Of a stretch of 64,000 nucleotides of DNA, positions 15,666-22,311 are shown one piece after another. The position numbers and the translations under genes are program-made. Source of the stretch: Flavipsychrobacter sp. (lineage in GTDB: Bacteria; Bacteroidota; Bacteroidia; Chitinophagales; Chitinophagaceae). The stretch covers positions 62,001-126,000 of the forward strand of contig JAEUVF010000006.1 in the NCBI GenBank assembly GCA_016787265.1, read 5' to 3'. The notes under the pieces were generated by a model. It saw only the letters and a list, made by a program, of their open reading frames with translations. It searched no databases and was not told the origin of the DNA. Each line of letters opens with the position of its first letter. Positions within the stretch are counted from its first letter, which is position 1.

Positions 15666-16661
15666 GTGGCAACAAAATTTTCAAAGGAGACCTATCTCTA
15701 CTGGTATGAGCTGATGCAGCTGATTCGCCAGTTTGAACTGAAGGCTGAAGAGAAATACAAAATGGAAGGTAAAATCCGTGGATTCTTCCATGCTTATGTT
15801 GGGCAGGAAGCAATTGCTGCCGGATGTATGACCGCAACCAAGGCGGAAGATGCTTTCATAACTGCGTATCGTGATCATGGTTTAGCACTTGCCAAGGGGA
15901 TCAGTGCCAAAGCCTGTATGGCCGAACTTTATGGAAAAGCAACCGGTTGTGCCAAAGGAAAAGGTGGATCCATGCACTTCTTCGGTGTTAAGGAACGGTT
16001 TTTTGGTGGACACGGTATAGTTGGTGCCCAAATCGGTACCGGTGCCGGTATCGCATTTGCTGAAAAGTATAAAGGAACAGATGCAGTTTGCCTCACTTTC
16101 TTTGGAGACGGTGCCGCCCGCCAGGGTATCCTGCATGAAACCTTTAACCTGGCCATGCTTTGGAAAATCCCGGTTATTTTCATCTGTGAAAACAATAATT
16201 ATGCGATGGGTACCTCTGTTGAGCGTACCTCCAACGTACATGATATTTATAAACTGGCGGATGCCTACGAAATGCCGGCTGATTCTATCGACGGTATGAG
16301 TCCTGAAGCAGTACACGAAAGTGTTGCCAGGGCGGTTAAGCGTGCCCGTGAGGGTGACGGTCCGACCCTGATCGAAATCAAAACCTATCGGTATAAAGGA
16401 CACTCGATCTCTGACCCACAGAAATACCGTACCAAGGAAGAAGTGGAAGAGTACAAGCAGAGAGATCCGATTGAAATGGTTAAAAAAACTTTACTGGACA
16501 ACAAATTTGCAACTGCTGAGGAAATCGCTGCAATTGATAAGCGGGTAGAAGTGGAAGTGGAAGAGTCGGTGAAATTTGCAGAAGAAAGTCCCTGGCCAGA
16601 CGACAGCGAAGTGCTGAAAGATATCTATGTAGATCAGAATTATCCTTTTATCGTAGACTAA
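15666..16661 (+). CDS. pdhA: Pyruvate dehydrogenase E1 component, alpha subunit
   Basis: This 331-residue thiamine-diphosphate enzyme subunit decarboxylates pyruvate as part of the pyruvate dehydrogenase complex. The ThDP motif starts GDGAARQG (147-154) and ends near ENNNYAMGT (175-183). HGIVGAQIGTGAG and the phosphorylation-loop-like TYRYKGHSISDPQKYR are typical of E1 alpha. The start codon is GTG at 15666; no in-frame ATG precedes the fold. The beta subunit is not adjacent and must be elsewhere. It leads an operon with a TPR protein, ribH and a LutA-like gene (gaps 15, 4 and 5 nt). Confidence 0.95.
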   Translation: MATKFSKETYLYWYELMQLIRQFELKAEEKYKMEGKIRGFFHAYVGQEAIAAGCMTATKAEDAFITAYRDHGLALAKGISAKACMAELYGKATGCAKGKGGSMHFFGVKERFFGGHGIVGAQIGTGAGIAFAEKYKGTDAVCLTFFGDGAARQGILHETFNLAMLWKIPVIFICENNNYAMGTSVERTSNVHDIYKLADAYEMPADSIDGMSPEAVHESVARAVKRAREGDGPTLIEIKTYRYKGHSISDPQKYRTKEEVEEYKQRDPIEMVKKTLLDNKFATAEEIAAIDKRVEVEVEESVKFAEESPWPDDSEVLKDIYVDQNYPFIVD

Positions 16662-16676
16662 GAATACTAAAAAAAC

Positions 16677-17357
16677 ATGGCGGAAAATACGAATGTACCG
16701 GTTCAGCCGGAGGCCTCAGCAGAGGTAGTAGATAAGGTGACTGGTTATTGGCAGCAGAACAGTAAAAATATCCTGATCGGGCTGGCTGCTATCATCGTAG
16801 TGGCAGGTGGTATCGTAGGATATAAATACCTGGTTGCTGAACCAAAAGAGAAAAGTGCCAATGATGCAATTTTCAGAGCACAGCAATATTTCCAGCAGGA
16901 TTCCCTGGCACTGGCACTGAATGGTGATGCTACGAATCCCGGATTTCTTAAAATCCTGGACAAATACAATGGTACCAAAGCTGCCAACCTGGCTCATTTT
17001 TATGCCGGTGCGATTTATTTGAAGCAGGGTGATTTTGCCAATGCAGAAAAGCACCTGAAAGATTTTTCAACTTCTTCTTTACAAATCAGTGCACGCGCCA
17101 AATCATTGCTGGCGGATACCTATGCTGAGCAGGGTAAAAAAGAAGAAGCTGCCAAACTGTATCGCGAAGCAGCATCCATCTTTGAAAAAGATGAGTTCAA
17201 TTCCGCAGAATACCTGTTCCGTAGTGGTTATCTGTATGAAAGCCTCGGAAAGAACAAGGAAGCGATTGAATCGTATAAACTGATCAAGGAAAAATACCCT
17301 CGTTCCGAAAGAGGATTTGAAGTGGATAAATACCTGGCGCGACTGGGAGAATTATAA
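16677..17357 (+). CDS. TPR protein with N-terminal membrane anchor
   Basis: This 226-residue protein has one membrane segment (about 33-53, rich in Ile, Val and Gly) after a short cytoplasmic tail, then tetratricopeptide-type helical pairs. Recognisable TPR units are LAHFYAGAIYLKQGDFANAEKHL, SLLADTYAEQGKKEEAAKLY and YLFRSGYLYESLGKNKEAIESY. This resembles the YfgM/BamD-like class of membrane-tethered TPR proteins, which act as scaffolds at the envelope. The role is not known. It is translated from the pdhA operon and is 4 nt ahead of ribH. Confidence 0.8.
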   Translation: MAENTNVPVQPEASAEVVDKVTGYWQQNSKNILIGLAAIIVVAGGIVGYKYLVAEPKEKSANDAIFRAQQYFQQDSLALALNGDATNPGFLKILDKYNGTKAANLAHFYAGAIYLKQGDFANAEKHLKDFSTSSLQISARAKSLLADTYAEQGKKEEAAKLYREAASIFEKDEFNSAEYLFRSGYLYESLGKNKEAIESYKLIKEKYPRSERGFEVDKYLARLGEL

Positions 17358-17361
17358 TCAT

Positions 17362-17862
17362 ATGGCTGCAACTGGAAATACCAATGTTGTAAAGATACCA
17401 GCAGGCATCCTACCCAAGGATGCCTGTGTTGTTCTGGTTAGAACAGAATGGAATGATTCTATTGTCGGTGAATTAGAAGCCGGTGCCCGCAAGGTGTTGG
17501 CGGAGCAGGGCATTGATCAGGTGGCTACCATCGCCGTTCCCGGTGCAGTGGAAATCGCTTTTGCAATTCGCGCATATTGGGAAGCCAGGAAATATTGGGA
17601 TGATCGGCCTCATGCTTTTATAGCCCTTGGTTGTGTTATAAAAGGAGACACCCCACATTTTGAGTATGTATGTAAAGCTGTAACGGATGGCGTAGTATTG
17701 CTTAATAATGAACTTCCTGTTCCAACCATCTTTGGCGTGCTCACTGTACTGAATGAAGAACAGGCCAAAGAAAGACTCGGTGGTGCACACGGACACAAAG
17801 GAGAAGAAGCTGCCATCACAGCATTGAAAATGATCGCTCTTCAACGCAGCTTTAAAAAATAG
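17362..17862 (+). CDS. ribH: 6,7-dimethyl-8-ribityllumazine synthase
   Basis: This 166-residue enzyme condenses the ribityl pyrimidine with dihydroxybutanone phosphate, the penultimate riboflavin step. Motifs are TEWNDSIV near the start, VPGAVEIAFAI, ALGCVIKGDTPHFEYVC (substrate loop with the catalytic histidine) and PTIFGVLTVLNEEQAKERLGG. The frame is open 15 codons further into the TPR gene; the ATG at 17362 is the sensible start. No other rib gene is adjacent. Confidence 0.96.
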   Translation: MAATGNTNVVKIPAGILPKDACVVLVRTEWNDSIVGELEAGARKVLAEQGIDQVATIAVPGAVEIAFAIRAYWEARKYWDDRPHAFIALGCVIKGDTPHFEYVCKAVTDGVVLLNNELPVPTIFGVLTVLNEEQAKERLGGAHGHKGEEAAITALKMIALQRSFKK

Positions 17863-17867
17863 AGACC

Positions 17868-18590
17868 GTGAGAGTACAGTTGTTCATTCCCTGTTTTGTG
17901 GATCAGTTGTTTCCTTCAACTGCCCTGAACATGGTTAAGGTGCTGGAGAAACTCGGTTGCGAAGTTGCTTATAATCCGGAACAAACCTGTTGCGGACAAC
18001 CGGCCTTTAATGCCGGTTTCCAGAACGAGGCTAAAGCAGTGGCTGAAAAATTCATCCGTGAAAACATTTCACATACCGATTACCTCGTTGCTCCAAGTGC
18101 TTCCTGCACCGGATTTGTATGCAATTATTACCCGCAGCTGTTTGATAATTCTTCCATCCATAATCAGATCAGGGAATTGAAAAGCAGAACTTTTGAATTG
18201 TCGGATTTTCTCGTGAATGTGCTGAAAGTGGAAGATATTGGCGCCAGTTTTCCAATGAAAGCAACTTACCACGATTCATGTGCCGCGCTTAGAGAATGTA
18301 AAATCAAGGAGGAACCAAGAAAGCTCCTGTCGAAAGTGGCCGGACTTGAACTCGTTGAAATGAATGATGTGGAGACCTGTTGCGGTTTTGGCGGTACGTT
18401 TTCAGTGAAGTATGAACCAATCAGTATTGCAATGGCCGAACAGAAAGTAAATAATGCTTTGCAAACAGGGGCTGAAGCTATTATCAGTACAGATCTGTCC
18501 TGTCTGATGCACCTGGATGGATACATACAAAAAAAACAATTTCCCCTGCAAACCTTTCACCTGGCAGATATTCTTGCGTCGGGTTGGTAG
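17868..18590 (+). CDS. Cysteine-rich Fe-S protein, LutA/YkgE family
   Basis: This 240-residue protein has two CCG domains, QTCCGQPAFNAG (40-51) and ETCCGFGGTFS near residue 170, each with an upstream cysteine partner (PCF at the start and HDSCAALREC in the middle). The pattern belongs to the heterodisulfide-reductase/glycolate-oxidase family. The LutA/YkgE subgroup acts in L-lactate oxidation with LutB and LutC, which are not present here. It starts with GTG at 17868, 5 nt after ribH. Lactate oxidation is therefore only a family-based guess. Confidence 0.85.
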   Translation: MRVQLFIPCFVDQLFPSTALNMVKVLEKLGCEVAYNPEQTCCGQPAFNAGFQNEAKAVAEKFIRENISHTDYLVAPSASCTGFVCNYYPQLFDNSSIHNQIRELKSRTFELSDFLVNVLKVEDIGASFPMKATYHDSCAALRECKIKEEPRKLLSKVAGLELVEMNDVETCCGFGGTFSVKYEPISIAMAEQKVNNALQTGAEAIISTDLSCLMHLDGYIQKKQFPLQTFHLADILASGW

Positions 18591-18643
18591 GGGGCAACTA
18601 CTAAATTGTAATAATCAAACAATACATTCAAAAAAGTTTAGCG

Positions 18644-19057
18644 ATGGCATATTGGCTGGTGAAATCTGAACCCTTTAAATACAGTTGGGAACAATTCGAA
18701 AAGGATAAGAAGACCTTCTGGGATGGTGTAAGGAATTATGCAGCCCGGAATAATCTGAAAGCCATGAAAAAAGGGGAGCAGGTGCTCTACTATCATAGCA
18801 ATGAAGGAGTGGAAGTAGTGGGAATCGCTGAAGTGGTAAAAGAATTTTACCAGGATCCAACAACCACAGAAGAAGCCTGGGTTGTGGTGGATTTAAAACC
18901 GGTGAAAAAACTAAAAAAAACGGTACCCCTGGCTGCAATCAAGGCAGACCCGCGACTTGCTAATATGGCATTGGTAAAACTAAGCAGGCTCAGTGTGCAA
19001 CCCGTTACAGATGAAGAATGGAAAGTGATCCTGGAACTGGCTGGAGAGAAATCATGA
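18644..19057 (+). CDS. EVE domain protein
   Basis: This 137-residue single-domain protein has the EVE (PUA-like) fold, beginning YWLVKSEPFKYSWEQF and with FWDGVRNYAARNNLKAM, QVLYYHSNEGVEVVGIAEV and the C-terminal LVKLSRLSVQPV. EVE domains are thought to read modified bases in DNA or RNA (YTH/PUA relatives). Its stop overlaps the start of the sirtuin gene (ATGA at 19054), so the two are translationally coupled. Confidence 0.93.
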   Translation: MAYWLVKSEPFKYSWEQFEKDKKTFWDGVRNYAARNNLKAMKKGEQVLYYHSNEGVEVVGIAEVVKEFYQDPTTTEEAWVVVDLKPVKKLKKTVPLAAIKADPRLANMALVKLSRLSVQPVTDEEWKVILELAGEKS

Positions 19058-19743
19058 AAAAACTGGTGGTATTAACAGGGGCAGGCATCAGTGCAGAAAG
19101 CGGCCTGAAAACCTTTCGCGACAGCGATGGATTGTGGGAAGGGTATTCCATCGAAGAAGTAGCAACACCCCGTGCCTGGAGCAGAAATCCGGATCAGGTA
19201 TTGAAATTTTACAATGAACGCCGGCGGGCTGTCAGAAAGGCACAACCAAATCGGGCACACCAGATCCTGGCAGAACTTGAAAATTATTTTGATGTGCAGA
19301 TCATTACGCAAAACATTGATGACCTGCACGAACGGGCAGGCTCCCGGAACGTGTTGCACCTGCATGGAGAAATTTTTAAAAAACACAGTGAGTTTGATAT
19401 GGAGCTAATGGAAGAAGTGTATGATGATATGAATGCCGGAGAGTTGGCTCCCGATGGGGGGCGCTGGCGGCCAGCCATCGTATGGTTTGAAGAACCGGTT
19501 CCCAAAATGATGGAAGCTGTACCCCTGGTGAGAAGAGCTGATTTATTCCTGGTTGTCGGAACCTCCCTGGTTGTTTATCCCGCCGCCTCTCTGGTTGATT
19601 ATATTTCATCGGGTTGTCCGCTATTCGTTGTGGACAAAAAGATACCCTATGCAGTTTCCGGATCCAATCTTCAGGTATTTGAAAACCTTGCCAGTATTGG
19701 AATGGAACAGTTAAAAAAGTTGCTGATAAACCAGCATATTTAA
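19054..19743 (+). CDS. Sirtuin NAD-dependent protein deacylase without zinc cysteines
   Basis: This 229-residue sirtuin removes acyl groups from lysines using NAD. NAD-binding motifs are GAGISAESGLKTFRDSDGLWEG (9-30), TQNIDDLHERAG (85-96) and VVGTSLVVYPAA (167-178). The catalytic histidine is H104 in HLHGE. FYNERRR (52-58) carries the Y-x-x-R pair (Y53, R56) which in CobB and SIRT5 favours succinyl and malonyl groups. The protein has a single cysteine (C188) and none in the zinc-ribbon region (about 107-140), so the structural zinc is absent. The start overlaps the EVE stop; a longer frame from 19018 lies inside EVE. Confidence 0.92.
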   Translation: MKKLVVLTGAGISAESGLKTFRDSDGLWEGYSIEEVATPRAWSRNPDQVLKFYNERRRAVRKAQPNRAHQILAELENYFDVQIITQNIDDLHERAGSRNVLHLHGEIFKKHSEFDMELMEEVYDDMNAGELAPDGGRWRPAIVWFEEPVPKMMEAVPLVRRADLFLVVGTSLVVYPAASLVDYISSGCPLFVVDKKIPYAVSGSNLQVFENLASIGMEQLKKLLINQHI

Positions 19744-19789
19744 TCTTTCCCTAACAGCCCGGATGCATCAAATCCATTCAATTTGCATC

Positions 19790-21082
19790 ATGAAAAAATC
19801 CTGGTTGGTATTGCTGTTTCTTTTTTTGCATGAACTGGTTGAAGCACAACCTGCCGGACCCGCATTAAAATTGAAAGAGTATTCACTGGATACGGCTTCC
19901 AGTTATAAGTTAAACCCAGCCGGGCTACCTGCTTTATATGCAGGAGAGGGGCTGCATTATTTGCAACCCCTGTATGAATACTTTAAACAAACGACAAGTG
20001 CTTCGGATAAAAACCGCCTGGCCAGGCATCTTGCAATGGCTGGTGATCATTTGCTCGCCAACTATTACCTGGAGCATTCATACGATTCAATGATGGCTAT
20101 AGCGTATGAGGATGTAAAGAAGTATCTGGATACGATGGGGAAATTGCAATTGATGGATGCAAGTGCTTATATCCTTCAACAGGCAGCAAATGAACGAATC
20201 GTTTTATTTAATGAGAATGCTGCCCAGTTGCAGCAAAGAGCCCATTTTTATACCTTACTGGAAGATTTTTATAAGCTCGGGTTTCGTTATTTGTCGCTTT
20301 ACTGGTTAAGTCCACTGGTTAATCCAAATACTGCGCCGGTTACCAAATTTCTTGGTTATCAGGTAGCAGATCCAATTGCAGCTGAGATTGTCAGAAAAGC
20401 AAAACAGCTGGGGTTTACGCTCATAGCATACGGAGATAGTTCCATTACCAGAAAAACCGGAAATGTGCAGGATGCAGTACAGGCATCCCGCCTGGCGGCC
20501 TTGCTTCAGCAGGATACCGCAGCGAAGATTTTGGTGCTCGACGAACAGGCTCATATCGCGGAGCGGCCGATTGGAAACTTTACTCCGCTGGGTACTGTAT
20601 TGCATCGACTGACCGGAATTGATCCTTTTACTATTGATCAGACTGAATTATGCAATGGCAGCAGTTTTGAATACGGACGCTACTTTTACCAGGAACTGGT
20701 GAAACGAATCCCTGTGGAAAAGGTAACAGTTGTAACCAGGGGTAAACAGCCGGTGAGTCTGTTGGAAAATGATCTTTATGATGTACAGTTGCTTTTTCCT
20801 CCTATGAAGGAAAAATCCGGAAGAGCGGATTGGCTAACACTATCGGGTAGCCGAAAACCGGTAGCTGTTCAACCGGCTCACCGAAACTTATTTCTTGTAC
20901 AGGCTTATTATAAAGATGAAACCTTTCGAAACCTGCTTCCTAATCTTATACCGGCTGACCAGACCTATCTAACCGACCGCGATGGTTATTACCGGCTCTA
21001 CTTACAACCTGGGAAGTATACGCTTATCTTTCGTGATATTCACTACGGTGTTTTAACGGAACGTGAACTGGAAGTGCAGTAA
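19790..21082 (+). CDS. Exported protein of unknown function, ChaN/Ere-like core
   Basis: This 430-residue protein has a signal peptide (MKKSWLVLLFLFL..., cut near VEA-QP). I do not recognise the family with certainty. The segment RIVLFNENAAQLQQRAHFYT followed by LLEDFYKLGFRYLSLY has the shape of the first motif in ChaN/erythromycin-esterase-like (Tiki-type) proteins. There one expects two histidines after the Glu; here they are Asn/Ala. Later VARK-type helices, AYGDSS and the C-terminal DRDGYYRLYLQPGKYTLIFRD, a beta-sandwich-like end, follow. It comes 46 nt after the sirtuin gene and may be cotranscribed. The ATG at 19790 was preferred over 19763 because it begins the signal peptide. Confidence 0.55.
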   Translation: MKKSWLVLLFLFLHELVEAQPAGPALKLKEYSLDTASSYKLNPAGLPALYAGEGLHYLQPLYEYFKQTTSASDKNRLARHLAMAGDHLLANYYLEHSYDSMMAIAYEDVKKYLDTMGKLQLMDASAYILQQAANERIVLFNENAAQLQQRAHFYTLLEDFYKLGFRYLSLYWLSPLVNPNTAPVTKFLGYQVADPIAAEIVRKAKQLGFTLIAYGDSSITRKTGNVQDAVQASRLAALLQQDTAAKILVLDEQAHIAERPIGNFTPLGTVLHRLTGIDPFTIDQTELCNGSSFEYGRYFYQELVKRIPVEKVTVVTRGKQPVSLLENDLYDVQLLFPPMKEKSGRADWLTLSGSRKPVAVQPAHRNLFLVQAYYKDETFRNLLPNLIPADQTYLTDRDGYYRLYLQPGKYTLIFRDIHYGVLTERELEVQ

Positions 21083-21105
21083 CCCTGCTTCAGGGTTTGT
21101 ATTTT
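21081..21105 (+). terminator. Terminator hairpin spanning two stop codons
   Basis: AACCCTG (21081-21087) pairs with CAGGGTT (21091-21097) around CTT, followed by TGTATTTT. The left arm holds the end of the plus-strand stop (21080-21082), and the minus-strand stop of the GYF protein is at 21090-21092, in the loop and right arm. Confidence 0.65.
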
Positions 21106-22103
21106 CCGATTCCGATAATACGGGTTTGAACGGCCCTTCCTTTTCCATTTGCCGGAACACGGATGGTCTGGGTAGATCCGGCTTCCATTTTCGCGACTTC
21201 CACAATTTCTGTGTGATGAAGTGACTGGTCTTTTTCCAGAAAATCTACTGCTATTTGAATGTCTGCAATAGGTTGTGAATGATTGTTTTTGATGACCAGC
21301 TGAAGACCCTTAATACCTCCGAACATACCCACATTGATTTGGTCTGGACGTACTATTAAAAATCTTTTCAATGCCGCAAATTCGAGTGCCGGGTTTTCAG
21401 GTAAAGCAGAACCAGGATCACTGATATCGTCGATGGCGCCTCCTGTTTGTATAAGTGGGAGCGCATTTGAGTTTGCTTCTATGCCTGCCGGGCGGTAATC
21501 TGAAGTAAATGTAAAAAGCAGCAGCGTGGTTACTACCAACACAACTAAACCAGCTGCCCAGTAATAGGGTTTCTGAGCAATATTCCTTTTGGACGGTTTG
21601 GGTTTTGGTACCTGGAGCTGGTCTATAACTGGATCAGGAGCTGGTGCCTTTTTAATCAGTTCGGGTGTATCTTCTGAAGGCGAAACGGCCTCTTTTTTAA
21701 CTACCCTTAATACGGGTTCCTGTTTTGGAGGCGCTGCGTTTTCAGGAAGGATAACGGCAACTTTTTTGCGCTGGTCAGTTGGTAGGGAAGCCGCTGCAGA
21801 GGCGGGTTTGGTTATTAATTCAGATACAACAGGAGCGGCTGCTGTATCCGCTTTTTCGGTGCCTGAAGTATGAGCAGTGGTTTCTTTTTTTTCAGCAGGC
21901 CGCCGGTGAAACTGTTCATAAAAATCTTCTTCCACCCGCGGAGCCACTTCCTTGAATTCAGGTAGTTCGGAAGGGTATCGCCAGGCCGCACTCTTACCAT
22001 CCACCCAAACAAGGTCGTAGGGTTTTAACGGAAGGTGTGCCAATTCCTTCAGGGTATATGGGCCTGATTCTTTATTGTTGCGCAACAAGCGGTACTGTTG
22101 CAT
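21090..22103 (-). CDS. GYF_2-like membrane protein
   Basis: This 337-residue protein starts with a GYF_2/DUF4339-type domain (YRLLRNNKESGPYTLKELAHL, then LVWVDGKSAAWRYPSEL, residues 4-50). A long Pro/Ala/Lys-rich linker (about 55-180) follows, then one membrane segment (about 183-203) and an exported C-terminal domain (about 240-337) of beta type (LVIKNNHSQPIADIQIAV, GSTQTIRVPANGKGRAV) that resembles a FxLYD-like module. The cytoplasmic GYF-like part probably binds a proline-rich partner. The function is unknown. It is divergent from gyrA. Confidence 0.72.
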   Translation of the reverse strand: MQQYRLLRNNKESGPYTLKELAHLPLKPYDLVWVDGKSAAWRYPSELPEFKEVAPRVEEDFYEQFHRRPAEKKETTAHTSGTEKADTAAAPVVSELITKPASAAASLPTDQRKKVAVILPENAAPPKQEPVLRVVKKEAVSPSEDTPELIKKAPAPDPVIDQLQVPKPKPSKRNIAQKPYYWAAGLVVLVVTTLLLFTFTSDYRPAGIEANSNALPLIQTGGAIDDISDPGSALPENPALEFAALKRFLIVRPDQINVGMFGGIKGLQLVIKNNHSQPIADIQIAVDFLEKDQSLHHTEIVEVAKMEAGSTQTIRVPANGKGRAVQTRIIGIGKYKP

Positions 22104-22236
22104 ATTTGGCGGGTTTTAGTTGTGCTTTATTGGTGGTTGGTCAGGGATGTTAAAAATACAAAAAGAAAGCCACCCAATGGTGGAAAAATTGGGGTAAAAT
22201 TGAGCGATTTGTTAAGGTTTTGCCCTTTAAAAACGG

Positions 22237-22244
22237 TAGATTTG
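22237..22244 (+). promoter_or_regulatory. -7 box of gyrA
   Basis: TAGATTTG matches TAnnTTTG, 67 nt before the ATG. A weak hairpin followed by seven T (22281-22306) lies between it and the start. Confidence 0.5.
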
Positions 22245-22311
22245 CCCACTTTCTTTAAGGCATTTTATAAAACAACAAAGAACCCTTTCAAAAGGTTAAT
22301 TTTTTTACAGC

